From Methyloversatilis discipulorum (GTDB taxonomy: Bacteria; Pseudomonadota; Gammaproteobacteria; Burkholderiales; Rhodocyclaceae): a stretch of DNA of 64,000 bases. Location: NCBI RefSeq assembly GCF_018780585.1, contig NZ_JADMJL010000019.1:1-64000 (forward strand). The letters are read 5' to 3'. The translations under genes were made by a program, and so were the position numbers. Each line of letters opens with the position of its first letter. Within the stretch, counting starts at the first letter, position 1. Under the pieces are notes generated by a model. That model was not told the origin of the DNA and searched no databases. It saw nothing but the letters and a program-made list of their open reading frames with translations. Positions 36,834-45,816 of the stretch are shown one piece after another.

Positions 36834-39485
36834 TCAGCGACCGGCCGCCGCTTCGCGTCGCGGCAGCGGAATGGCCGGGGCCGGCGGAGTGCTCCCACCG
36901 GCGAGGCGATTGACGATGCGTTCGACGCCGAGCACCAGCAGCAGCGCTTCGTCGCCGTCGCCGCTGCCGCCCAGCACCGATTCACCCAGCACATTGCCGC
37001 CGGCCAGCATCGCCGGTATGGGGCGCAGGCGGGCGGTCGAAACTTCCGGAATGTCGCCCAGCGCGTCGGCCAGTATGCCGATGCGGGTATCGTCGTCGCG
37101 GCGCAGCACCAGTACCTGCCGCGTCGAGTCGTCGGGTGCCGACGGGAGCGCTTCGTCGTCGTGCAGCATGCTGGCGATATCGAACACGGCGATCGGCACG
37201 CCGTCGTGCATCAGATAGCCGGCCATCGTTTCACCGGCACCGGGCACGCCGGTCAGACCGGCCGCATCGACCGCCTCGATGACTTTTTCGGTGCGCAGCC
37301 CGAACCAGTTCCGGCCGACGCGGAAGGTGGCGATTTCCACCGTGTCGTCGCTGCTCGCGTCGCCGCGGATCGACGGCGCCGTGCAGCTCGCCGTAGCGGA
37401 CTGCACGGCGACCGCGCACAGGGGCATGAACACCAGTGCGCTGACGCGTGTGCGGGCGGCGTTCGCGCCGCTGCCGTACTCACGGTAGCCGTGCGAGTTC
37501 GCCACGCCGACCGCGAAGTACTGATCGTCGATGCGCAGCACGCCGCTGCCGTCGTCGGCCAGCGCCAGTGCCTCGACGGCCTCCGGCGGGCGGTGACCGG
37601 GGCGCCAGCGCTCGTCGGTGCAGGCGATCACCTGTGCGTCGGCGTCGATGAAGGCCGCGAAGCAGCCGTTGCGGACCGCGCCGTCGGCGCCGCGCGGCAG
37701 GCAGTCGCGCAGCATGGCGAGCAGTTGCGGCGCGCTGTCGAACACGATACCGACGCCGCCGATGACTGCCGCCTTCTCGTCGCCGGCCGACGGCGCGCGC
37801 AGCGCTGCACCATATATATAGGTGGGCGCGTTGCCGTACAGCGCGCTCGGCGCGAAGGCGGACACTGCCCAGGCCTGGGAGTCGTCCAGCGCAAGCGTCC
37901 GGCGTACCCAGTCTTCGGCCGGCGCGCGCCCGCTCCATGATGCGCCGCCGACGGTCGAACCCGATTCGGCGACAACCACGCCTTGCGTGTCGAACACCAG
38001 CAGATTGGCGTAGACGGTGTAGAGCGAGTGGATGTAGCGCAGCACCTCGGTGACGCGCTGTCGGCCCGCCTCGTCGACCGGCGCCGCAAGCACCTCGCGG
38101 AACACCGAGGTGAGCGCCCACCAGCGGCAGTCATTGGCGCGCTCGTACAGATTGCGGTCGAGGATGTCGATGGCCAGCGACGCGGCGAAGCGGCTGTCGT
38201 GCAGGATGGCCGACACCACGGTTTCGTGCAGGTTGGCGATGGAGCGCTCGAACACGTCGCGTGTGCGGTCGCCGGTATTGCTGATCTCCCACAGCAGGAT
38301 TTTCGAGAAGGCCGGGTTCAGCGCACGCTGCGAACTGCTCTGCCGGACGTTGCCGTTCCATACCGAGCGATTCAGCGTGCGCTGGATGCGATCGGCCTGT
38401 TCCGGGATGCGCCGCAGTTGTTCGGAGAACAGTGTCGGGCTGGACATGATGGCGCTGCGTACCTCGTCGCCCAGCGCGCGCAGCGGCGCGGCCGCTTCGC
38501 GTGCGAACGCGTGCTCGACCGGCAGCATCACCAGCCCGCACCAGCCGGGGCCGGCATAGCCCTGATAACCGCGGCTCGGGCAGCGCATGGCGAGGTATTC
38601 GCGCGCGGCGAAGCGCAGCCGCTGGACCTCCGGACCATCGGAGCAGGGCAGACGGGCACCGAGCGGAACGTGGAAGCGGTCCGAACTGGCGATCACCCGG
38701 TGGTCGGCGTCGACGACCAGGATGACCGCCCAGTCGGCGGCCGTCAGCAGGCCGTCGAAGATGCGCTGCATCTCGTCGTCGAAGCGGAATACCAGGCTCA
38801 GTACGCCGATTGCCCCGCCCGCGTCGTCGCAGACGCGGCAGGAATAGACCAGCGACTGTGTCTGCGTCGGAAGGAAGTCGATGGCGCGGAAGGTTTCCAC
38901 GTAGCCGGCGTCGGTCGCCAGGGCGTCGGCGATCAGCGCGTCGTGCGACTGTGCCGGTGCCGTCGCGTCGTCAAGCCGCAGCAGGATGTGGCCTTCGGTG
39001 TCGGTCAGCACGATGTCTGAATACACCGTGTACTTCGCCGCGTATTCGGCGAAGCGCGCGCGCAGTTGCGTCCGCGCGGCGGCCAGGTCGCGCGCCAGCA
39101 GCACGTTTCCGGCGCATTCACGCACCTTGCCGATGAACTGCCGGATGTCGGCGTCGCAGGCGAGGAAACCGATGTCGGCGGTGCGCTCGAACAGGTTGCG
39201 CACCAGGATGTCGATCGCGACCTGCGCCTTGGCCGACATGTCCTGCCGGCAGGTGCGCAGTTCCTCGTGGCCGAGCTGGTTCAGCAGCGTGCCGGTCAGT
39301 TCGGCGAAAGCGTGCCGGGTGCCGCTCATGTCGGTGCCGGTGCCGGACAGCTGGCCCAGCATGGTCAGGTTGTCCCAGACCGACTGCAGGTTACGCAACA
39401 GTTCGCGGTACTCCTCGACGTTGTCCATATGGCGGATGACACCCGCCAGCTCGGCATCGACTTCGATGTTCTTGTACTGGGCCAT
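36834..39485 (-). CDS. CheW-domain protein with two tandem Cache/PAS-like sensory halves
   Basis: 883 residues, without signal peptide or membrane segment, so probably cytoplasmic. Two related halves are visible: about 87-330 and 434-695, each beginning with a near-identical helix (VAIDILVRNLFERTAD and LAIDILDRNLYERAND) and followed by YTVYSDIVLTD or YTVYANLLVFD strands. The last 150 residues form a CheW domain (TVEIATFRVGRNWFGLRTEKV), the adaptor that links receptors to CheA. It may carry a sensory signal straight into a chemotaxis-type array. GAGGAG precedes the ATG at 39485. No other che gene lies in the window. Confidence 0.82.
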   Translation of the reverse strand: MAQYKNIEVDAELAGVIRHMDNVEEYRELLRNLQSVWDNLTMLGQLSGTGTDMSGTRHAFAELTGTLLNQLGHEELRTCRQDMSAKAQVAIDILVRNLFERTADIGFLACDADIRQFIGKVRECAGNVLLARDLAAARTQLRARFAEYAAKYTVYSDIVLTDTEGHILLRLDDATAPAQSHDALIADALATDAGYVETFRAIDFLPTQTQSLVYSCRVCDDAGGAIGVLSLVFRFDDEMQRIFDGLLTAADWAVILVVDADHRVIASSDRFHVPLGARLPCSDGPEVQRLRFAAREYLAMRCPSRGYQGYAGPGWCGLVMLPVEHAFAREAAAPLRALGDEVRSAIMSSPTLFSEQLRRIPEQADRIQRTLNRSVWNGNVRQSSSQRALNPAFSKILLWEISNTGDRTRDVFERSIANLHETVVSAILHDSRFAASLAIDILDRNLYERANDCRWWALTSVFREVLAAPVDEAGRQRVTEVLRYIHSLYTVYANLLVFDTQGVVVAESGSTVGGASWSGRAPAEDWVRRTLALDDSQAWAVSAFAPSALYGNAPTYIYGAALRAPSAGDEKAAVIGGVGIVFDSAPQLLAMLRDCLPRGADGAVRNGCFAAFIDADAQVIACTDERWRPGHRPPEAVEALALADDGSGVLRIDDQYFAVGVANSHGYREYGSGANAARTRVSALVFMPLCAVAVQSATASCTAPSIRGDASSDDTVEIATFRVGRNWFGLRTEKVIEAVDAAGLTGVPGAGETMAGYLMHDGVPIAVFDIASMLHDDEALPSAPDDSTRQVLVLRRDDDTRIGILADALGDIPEVSTARLRPIPAMLAGGNVLGESVLGGSGDGDEALLLVLGVERIVNRLAGGSTPPAPAIPLPRREAAAGR

Positions 39486-39557
39486 GGCTCGGCTCTCCTC
39501 ATGTGCGACGTGTGCTGACGCACCCGTAGGGCGCCGCTTCTTGTTTTCGCTCTGCAA

Positions 39558-39780
39558 CCCAAGTCATAACGATCGCCGGGCGCGGATTCATGAGCATCGT
39601 TAGTGCCGTAACTCCCGTTCTTCCGTGACGCAGTGCCTTATTGCCGGACGCAGCGCGCCGGCCTTGTCGCCGCTGCCGTAGGCGAGGCGATGGAAGCGAA
39701 CCGGCATCGTCTATCGTGGTCGACTGAGCGACGAGCAAACGGGCGCCCGGCGCTCGCACGATATTCATACCTTCCGCACG
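39558..39780. other. Promoter region between the CheW-domain gene and dsbD
   Basis: About 220 bases between divergent genes. No recognised operator, repeat or small gene. Confidence 0.5.
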
Positions 39781-41877
39781 ATGTCCTTCATTCGTCATCT
39801 CTGTTGTGTACTTGCGCTGACCAGCGCCGCGCCGGCGTTGCACGCCGCGCGCAGCGAGGCACAGGTCAGCCCGCGCGCAACCGTCGCGCTGCTGTCGGCG
39901 ACCGACGTCGCCGCGCCCGGGCAGACGCTCGGCCTCGGTCTGCACTTCCGCTTCCAGCCCGGCTGGCACATCTACTGGATGAATCCGGGCGATGCCGGCC
40001 AGGCACCGCGCATCGAGGTGTTCGCGCCTGCGGGCTCCGTGCTCGGCGAAGTGAGCTGGCCGGCACCGGAACGCCACGTCGATGGACCGATCACCACCTT
40101 CGTCCATCAGGGCGAGGTGCTGCTGCCCTTCACCGTGACGCTGCCGCCGGCTTTCGCCGGCGCAGCCGCTTTGTCGGTGAAGGCGAACTGGCTGGTGTGC
40201 AAGGACATCTGCATTCCGGAAGAAGGGGTGTTCAGACTCGAACTGCCGGCTGGCACCGCGCAGGACAGCCCCGATGCGACCCTGTTCGACGCGGCGCGCG
40301 CGGCGATGCCGACGCGCAGCGAGTGGCGCGCGACGGTCGATGCACAGGGCGTACTGACGCTGGAGGGGACGGGCGCCGGCAGCCTGCAGTCGGCCGACTT
40401 CTTCCCGGCCGACTGGGGGCGCGTCGAGCACGGCGCTGCCCAGACCCTGAGCACGGCAGGCGATGCGGCGCGCATCGCATTGAAGCCCGGCCCTGACTTC
40501 GATCCGGCCAAGGCGCTCGAGGGCGTGCTGCGTGTCCGCGGCGCCGACGGCGTCGAGCGGGCGCTGTGGGTGGCGACGCCGGGCGAGTCGCCGGTACGTA
40601 CGCCGGTGCTCAGCCTGGCGGCCGCCGATGCCCTGCCGCCTGCGGCACCGGCGCGCCCGGTCGCGGCGCCCGCCGACGAGGGGCTGCTGTGGCCGCTGCT
40701 GTTCGCCTTCGCCGGCGGCCTGCTGCTGAACCTGATGCCCTGCGTGTTCCCGGTGCTGGCGATCAAGGCCTTGTCGTTCGCGAGGATGGGGGGTGACCGC
40801 GCTGCGGCGGTGCGCCTGCAGTCGCTCGCCTATTGCGCTGGCGTGGTCGCCAGCTTCCTGCTGCTGGCCGCACTGCTGCTTGCCTTGCGCGCCGCCGGCA
40901 GCCAGGCCGGGTGGGGCTTCCAGTTCCAGTCGCCGGTGTTCGTCGCTGCCATGGCCACGCTGCTGTTCGGCATCGGGCTGAATCTGTCCGGCGTGTTCGA
41001 CATCGGTGCCCGGCTGGCATCGGCTGGCGAATCGCTGGCTTCGCGCGGTGGGCTGGCGGGCAGCTTCTTCACCGGCGTGCTGGCGGTGGTGGTCGCGACG
41101 CCCTGCACCGCGCCCTTCATGGGCGGGGCGATCGCGGCTGCGCTGGGCGCACCGGCGCCGGTGACCGTGGGCATCTTCGTCGCGCTCGGACTGGGCATGG
41201 CGCTGCCCTATCTGCTGTTCGCCTTCTTTCCGGCGGCGGCTGCACACATGCCCAGACCGGGCGCCTGGATGGACCGACTGAAGCAGGCGCTGGCCTTCCC
41301 GATGTACGGCGCGGCCGCCTGGCTGGTCTGGGTGCTCAGCCAGCAGAGCGGGGCCGATGGCGTGCTGCACGTGCTGGCCGCGCTGCTGCTGGTGGCGCTG
41401 GCGGCCTGGCTGTTCGGTGTGGCGCAGCGCGGTGCAGCGCGCCCCTTGGGCTGGCACAGCGCGGCGGCACTGGTGCTGCTGGCCGGCCTGCTGGCGCTCG
41501 GGCGCACACCGGAGCCGGTGGCGCCGGCGGCCGTCGCGCAGCAGGCCGAAAGCGCCTACTCGGCGCAGCGCCTGGCCGATCTGCGCGCCGCCGGCCGACC
41601 GGTGTTCGTGAACATGACGGCCGCCTGGTGCGTCACCTGTCTGATGAACGAAAAGGTGGCGCTGTCGACCGATGTCGTGCAGCGTGCCTTCGCCGACCGC
41701 GGCGTCGTCTACCTGAAAGGCGACTGGACGCGCGCCGACCCGGACATCACCCGTTTCCTGCAGTCGCACGGTCGCGACGGCGTGCCGCTCTACGTGTATT
41801 ACGCGCCCGGCCGGGAGGGCGTCGTGCTGCCGCAGATACTGACGCCGCAGATCGTGCTCGATCACATCGCTTCATGA
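39781..41877 (+). CDS. DsbD/ScsB-type thiol:disulfide interchange protein
   Basis: 698 residues that pass electrons from cytoplasmic thioredoxin to periplasmic thiol proteins. Signal peptide (about 1-22), N-terminal DsbD-alpha-like domain with the cysteine pair VCKDICIPEEG, an eight-segment membrane domain with MPCVFPVLAIKALSF and TPCTAPFMGGA supplying the two membrane cysteines, and a C-terminal thioredoxin-like domain with CVTC (617-620). Its stop is followed closely by a redoxin gene, a likely periplasmic partner. It is the ScsB-like form, judging by the large N-terminal domain. Confidence 0.9.
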   Translation: MSFIRHLCCVLALTSAAPALHAARSEAQVSPRATVALLSATDVAAPGQTLGLGLHFRFQPGWHIYWMNPGDAGQAPRIEVFAPAGSVLGEVSWPAPERHVDGPITTFVHQGEVLLPFTVTLPPAFAGAAALSVKANWLVCKDICIPEEGVFRLELPAGTAQDSPDATLFDAARAAMPTRSEWRATVDAQGVLTLEGTGAGSLQSADFFPADWGRVEHGAAQTLSTAGDAARIALKPGPDFDPAKALEGVLRVRGADGVERALWVATPGESPVRTPVLSLAAADALPPAAPARPVAAPADEGLLWPLLFAFAGGLLLNLMPCVFPVLAIKALSFARMGGDRAAAVRLQSLAYCAGVVASFLLLAALLLALRAAGSQAGWGFQFQSPVFVAAMATLLFGIGLNLSGVFDIGARLASAGESLASRGGLAGSFFTGVLAVVVATPCTAPFMGGAIAAALGAPAPVTVGIFVALGLGMALPYLLFAFFPAAAAHMPRPGAWMDRLKQALAFPMYGAAAWLVWVLSQQSGADGVLHVLAALLLVALAAWLFGVAQRGAARPLGWHSAAALVLLAGLLALGRTPEPVAPAAVAQQAESAYSAQRLADLRAAGRPVFVNMTAAWCVTCLMNEKVALSTDVVQRAFADRGVVYLKGDWTRADPDITRFLQSHGRDGVPLYVYYAPGREGVVLPQILTPQIVLDHIAS

Positions 41878-41890
41878 GGAGACCTTGTCG

Positions 41891-42502
41891 ATGACCATCA
41901 AAGCCATGCTTTGCTCAGGCCTGCTGGCCAGCACGCTGCTTGCCGCCGCCGTCCATGCCGCGCCGCGTATCGGCGAGCCGGCGCCGGCCTTCACCGCCGT
42001 CGATTCCAATGGCCGTAACGTGAAGCTGTCCGATTTCGCCGGCAGGACGGTGGTGATGGAATGGACCAATCACGGTTGCCCCTACGTGCAGAAGTGGTAT
42101 CGCGGCGGCATGCAGACGCTGCAGAAGGACGCGACCGGGAAGGGGGCGGTGTGGCTCACCGTGCTCAGCTCGGCACCCGGCACCCAGGGCCACGTCGACG
42201 GCCCGACGGCGAACCGCATGATGAAAGAGCAGGGGGCAGTGCCAACCCATTACCTGCTCGATTACGAAGGCAAGGTCGGTCGTGCCTATGCTGCACAGGT
42301 AACGCCGCACATGTACGTCATCGCGCCCGACGGCCGGCTGGCCTATATGGGTGGTATCGACAGCATCGCCTCGCCGGATGTGAACGACATTCCGAAGGCC
42401 GAGCCGCTGGCACGGCTGGCCATCGATGCGGTACTGGCGGGGAAACCGGTGGCCAAGGCGCAGACGCGCCCCTATGGCTGCTCGGTGAAGTACGCGAACT
42501 GA
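41891..42502 (+). CDS. Secreted AhpC/TSA-type redoxin
   Basis: 203 residues with a signal peptide (about 1-23, VHAA). The thioredoxin-fold active region reads TNHGCPYVQKWY, with a single cysteine C63 and no CXXC, and the later APDGRLAYMGGID loop is typical of redoxin-domain proteins. GAGGAG at 41876-41881 supports the ATG at 41891 (spacing 9); a TTG two codons earlier is possible. It is encoded 13 bases after the DsbD-like gene, so that protein may keep C63 reduced. Confidence 0.83.
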   Translation: MTIKAMLCSGLLASTLLAAAVHAAPRIGEPAPAFTAVDSNGRNVKLSDFAGRTVVMEWTNHGCPYVQKWYRGGMQTLQKDATGKGAVWLTVLSSAPGTQGHVDGPTANRMMKEQGAVPTHYLLDYEGKVGRAYAAQVTPHMYVIAPDGRLAYMGGIDSIASPDVNDIPKAEPLARLAIDAVLAGKPVAKAQTRPYGCSVKYAN

Positions 42503-42515
42503 GGCGTAAGGTGAT

Positions 42516-42544
42516 CCGGCCGGTGCGTGCATCGCACCGGCCGG
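42516..42544 (+). terminator. Strong hairpin after the redoxin gene
   Basis: A perfect 12-bp stem (CCGGCCGGTGCG/CGCACCGGCCGG) around TGCAT, 14 bases past the redoxin stop. There is no T run, so it may stop transcription weakly or only protect mRNA ends. Confidence 0.5.
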
Positions 42545-42556
42545 CGGTCGGAACAC

Positions 42557-43474
42557 TCAGGCGCTGACGCTGCCGGTGCCCGGGTGATTCGCTGCGTGCA
42601 TGCGGTTCTGCGCCTTGACCAGGCGTTCCATCGTGCGCAGGTCCTTGCGGTCGAGTTTCATCGCGCCGCGTACCCATTCGCGCGTCACGTCTTCCAGTTC
42701 CTGGTAGGTCAGACGCACGTAGGCGTGCATCTTGGCGCGCTGGAAGGCGCGGAAACCCTTGAGCTGGGACGACATCGAGCGCATCACGTCACGCGCAACC
42801 CATTCGCCGCGGCCCGGCTCGGCGAGGTGATCGACCAGCCCCAGTTCGTACATCTTCTCGGCCGGCAGTACCTTCGCGTTCAGGATCAGGTCTTCCGCCA
42901 CGCGCGGGCCGGCCTTGCGCGCGACCAGGCTGTAGGCACCCATGCCCGGAAACAGGTTGAACATCATTTCCGGGAAGCCCAGCTTGGCGCCGCGTTCGGC
43001 GATCACCACGTGGCAGGACAGCGCCGCCTCGAAACCGCCACCCAGCGCGTCGCCCTGGACCACGGCCATCGACACCGCGTCGGCATGCAGGCCGGCGACG
43101 TTGTTGTTGATGGCGCGGATGCAGGCTTCGGCGTAGCGCATCAGTCCGGCCTCGTCGCCTGCCTCGACCAGCTTCTGGAACAGGTCGAGATCGCCGCCGA
43201 GGTTATAGACGCCGGGTACGCCCGAGCAGTTGAGGAAGAAATCCACCGTGCCCGGCGCCAGTTCCACCTCCTGCTGCTGCGCCACGACGTCGGCCAGCAA
43301 CTCCGGCGTGAAGCAGGGGCGTCCGGTCGGGTGGGCATACATCCACAAGGCGCGCGTTTCCGCCTCGTAGCGCGAAGTGAGGATAGGTGTGGACAGCAGG
43401 CGTGGCGCATTGGCGGCCATGCCGGGCAGCGGCACCGTGTGCAGATGAGCACGGGTGCGATCAATGATCTGCAT
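42557..43474 (-). CDS. RpfF-type crotonase, probable DSF (diffusible signal factor) synthase
   Basis: 305-residue enoyl-CoA hydratase-fold enzyme closely following RpfF of Xanthomonas: FNLGGDLxLF-like YNLGGDLDLFQ at 90-100, VVQGDALGGGFEAALSCH at 138-155 and GFPEMMFNLFPGMGAYS at 167-182. The two catalytic glutamates E149 and E169 have the same 20-residue spacing as E141 and E161 of RpfF. Such enzymes make cis-2-unsaturated fatty acids for quorum sensing. GGAGG lies six bases before the ATG at 43474. No rpfC, rpfG or rpfR gene is adjacent. Confidence 0.82.
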   Translation of the reverse strand: MQIIDRTRAHLHTVPLPGMAANAPRLLSTPILTSRYEAETRALWMYAHPTGRPCFTPELLADVVAQQQEVELAPGTVDFFLNCSGVPGVYNLGGDLDLFQKLVEAGDEAGLMRYAEACIRAINNNVAGLHADAVSMAVVQGDALGGGFEAALSCHVVIAERGAKLGFPEMMFNLFPGMGAYSLVARKAGPRVAEDLILNAKVLPAEKMYELGLVDHLAEPGRGEWVARDVMRSMSSQLKGFRAFQRAKMHAYVRLTYQELEDVTREWVRGAMKLDRKDLRTMERLVKAQNRMHAANHPGTGSVSA

Positions 43475-44011
43475 TGCACGCCTCCATACGAAATACATCG
43501 TGGGCAGGCGCGGCAGCGTCGATACTCTTTCCGGAGCGATACGGCAGGTGCCGTCCTGCTCCATGGCGCGGGGTCAACAGATCCATTTCAGCCTCCGTCG
43601 GCATGTCCGACTTTAAGCATGCTGAAAACAATCGCCTCTTGAGGCGAATTGGAGAGGCAGTTTTCCTGCCTTTTTTTCCTGCTGTCTGGTGCACGAATCC
43701 AGACAGAGTCTGACCCTGTAAGTGCATGTTACGACAAGGCGGAACAGTTTTGCTTGAAAATTTGATTGCACCCTGCGCCGGGTTCGTGGATGGCCCGTGC
43801 AGGGTGTCGTACGCCTCGCCGGAACGGCCCTGGCTGCGGCTGCTGCTTGCCTTGCCTGATGAGGGCTCCCGGGTGATGCGGTGCACGATCCGTAGCAGCC
43901 AGCCCGCCGTCGGTCAGCGCCCGCTCGGCTATAGTCGGGAGCACAGGATGGGGTGTCCGCCCCCGGCGCGTGCCGGGCGCAGAGCATGCGGACCCGATCC
44001 ACGGAGACATT
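43475..44011. other. Long intergenic region between the rpfF-like and gspE-like genes
   Basis: 537 bases with no convincing protein gene; the plus-strand frame beginning at 43726 runs out of frame into the ATPase gene and has no family features. It holds three short hairpins ending in a T run at 43597-43677, a small palindrome CAGACAGAGTCTG near 43701-43713, and the divergent promoters of both flanking genes. Confidence 0.5.
43597..43677 (+). ncRNA. Candidate small RNA 3' region with terminator
   Basis: Three successive hairpins on the plus strand: GTCGG-CATGT-CCGAC (43597-43611), TCGCCT-CTTG-AGGCGA (43632-43647) and AGGCAG-TTTTC-CTGCCT (43655-43671), the last followed by TTTTTT. No plus-strand gene lies directly upstream that would need this terminator, so a small RNA or a leader of the downstream gene is possible. 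No promoter was identified. Confidence 0.3.
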
Positions 44012-45802
44012 ATGAAACAGGCCTCGTCCGGCAAGGACACGCGGGAACACAAGGTCACGCTGCAGGAACTGGTGGAGGGCATGGTGGCCGACGGCCTGCT
44101 TGGCGAGTCGGTGGCCCGCGTATTCCTGCACGACCGTCGCTACTGGCGGGGCGGTGACCATCCGCTGGTGGTGCTGGCCGGCCAGAAGTGGAAATCGCTG
44201 CATCCACCGCACCGGGTGCTCAATCTCGATGCGCTGACCGAGTGGATGGCCGGCTGGAGCGGTCACGACTACTACCACATCGATCCGCTGAAGGTCGATT
44301 TCGCGGCAGTGACCGAAGTGGTGTCGAGCGCCTACGCGAACCGCTTCCGCATCCTGCCGGTGCAGGCGTCGACGCGCGAGGTGGTGATCGCCACCGCCGA
44401 GCCCTTCATGACCGAGTGGGAGAAGGAACTGGCGCCGATACTGCGCCGGCCCATCCGTCGCGTCATCGCCAATCCGGACGACATCGCCCGCTATGTGGTC
44501 GAGTTCTACAGCCTGGCCAAGTCGGTCAAGGGCGCGGCCAAGCGGGGCGACGTCAGCGGTGCGGGCGCCTCCAACTTCGAGCAGCTGGTCGAACTGGGGC
44601 GCAGCAACCGGCCGCTCGATGCCAACGACCAGCACATCGTCACCATCGTCGACTGGCTGTGGCAGTACGCTTTCGAGCAGCGCGCCAGCGACATCCACAT
44701 CGAGCCGCGGCGCGATTTCGGCGTCGTGCGCTTCCGTATCGATGGCGTGCTGCATCAGGTCTACCAGATCCCGATGCCGGTGCTGGGCGCGATGACCTCG
44801 CGCATCAAGATACTGGGCCGTATGGACGTGGTGGAGAAGCGCCGTCCGCAGGATGGGCGGATCAAGACGCGCGCGCCGGACGGCCAGGAGATCGAACTGC
44901 GGCTGTCCACGCTGCCCACCGCCTTCGGCGAAAAGCTGGTGATGCGGGTGTTCGACCCCGAAGTGCTGGTGCGCGACTTCCGCGACCTCGGTTTTTCCGA
45001 CGAGGACGCGCGGCGCTGGAAGCAGATGACCACGCAGCCGAACGGCATCGTGCTGGTGACCGGCCCGACCGGCTCCGGCAAGACCACCACGCTTTATTCG
45101 ACGCTGAAGAACCTCGCCACGCCCGAGGTGAACGTCTGCACGCTGGAAGACCCGATCGAAATGATCGAGCCTGCCTTCAACCAGGTGCAGGTGTCGGCCG
45201 ACATCGGCGTCACCTTCTCGGCCGGCATCCGCTCGCTGATGCGGCAGGACCCGGACATCATCATGGTGGGCGAGATACGCGATCTCGAAACCGCCGAAAT
45301 GGCGATCCAGGCGGCGCTGACCGGCCACCTCGTGCTGTCCACGCTGCACACGAACGATGCGCCATCAGCCATCACCCGTCTGCTCGATCTGGGTGTGCCC
45401 AGCTATCTGCTGAACGCGACCGTGCTCGGCGTGATGGCACAGCGGCTGGTGCGCACGCTGTGTCCGCATTGCCGCAAGCCCGCGTCCCCGCAGGACACCG
45501 ATCCGCAGGCGTGGAAGGATCTGGTGGCACCGTGGAAGGCCACCCGGCCGGAACGCTTCACGCAGGCCGTCGGCTGTCTGGACTGCCGCATGACCGGCTA
45601 TTCGGGGCGTATCGGCATCTACGAAATCCTGCTGATGTCACCGGAAATCAAGTCGCTGGTGTCGACCGGTGCGGACATCGGCGCGCTGCGCGATCAGGCC
45701 TATCGCGAAGGCATGTACCCGCTGCGCGTGTCCGGTGCACTGAAGATCGCGCAGGGCGTCACCACGATGGAAGAGGTGATGAAGGTGGCGCCGCCGGCCT
45801 GA
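44012..45802 (+). CDS. GspE/PilB-family secretion or pilus ATPase
   Basis: 596-residue hexameric motor ATPase for type II secretion or type IV pili. N-terminal MshE/GSPII_E domain, then ASDIHIEPRRDFG, Walker A GPTGSGKTT with K357, the Asp box, Walker B DPDIIMVGEIRD, the His box LSTLHTNDAPSA, and a tetracysteine zinc site (CPHC and CLDC). The start at 44012 follows GGAG by five bases. No secretin, platform or pilin gene adjoins it; three pseudopilin genes lie about 8 kb away at 53568-55175. Confidence 0.9.
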   Translation: MKQASSGKDTREHKVTLQELVEGMVADGLLGESVARVFLHDRRYWRGGDHPLVVLAGQKWKSLHPPHRVLNLDALTEWMAGWSGHDYYHIDPLKVDFAAVTEVVSSAYANRFRILPVQASTREVVIATAEPFMTEWEKELAPILRRPIRRVIANPDDIARYVVEFYSLAKSVKGAAKRGDVSGAGASNFEQLVELGRSNRPLDANDQHIVTIVDWLWQYAFEQRASDIHIEPRRDFGVVRFRIDGVLHQVYQIPMPVLGAMTSRIKILGRMDVVEKRRPQDGRIKTRAPDGQEIELRLSTLPTAFGEKLVMRVFDPEVLVRDFRDLGFSDEDARRWKQMTTQPNGIVLVTGPTGSGKTTTLYSTLKNLATPEVNVCTLEDPIEMIEPAFNQVQVSADIGVTFSAGIRSLMRQDPDIIMVGEIRDLETAEMAIQAALTGHLVLSTLHTNDAPSAITRLLDLGVPSYLLNATVLGVMAQRLVRTLCPHCRKPASPQDTDPQAWKDLVAPWKATRPERFTQAVGCLDCRMTGYSGRIGIYEILLMSPEIKSLVSTGADIGALRDQAYREGMYPLRVSGALKIAQGVTTMEEVMKVAPPA

Positions 45803-45816
45803 GCCGGCAGAGTGGA

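Noticed and set aside
39499-41865. 788-codon minus-strand frame across dsbD
   Set aside because: Antisense shadow of the DsbD-like gene; composition is Arg/His/Gln-rich with no domains.
43726-44157. 143-codon plus-strand frame between rpfF-like and gspE-like genes
   Set aside because: It has no clear ribosome site or family features and its second half overlaps the ATPase gene out of frame.
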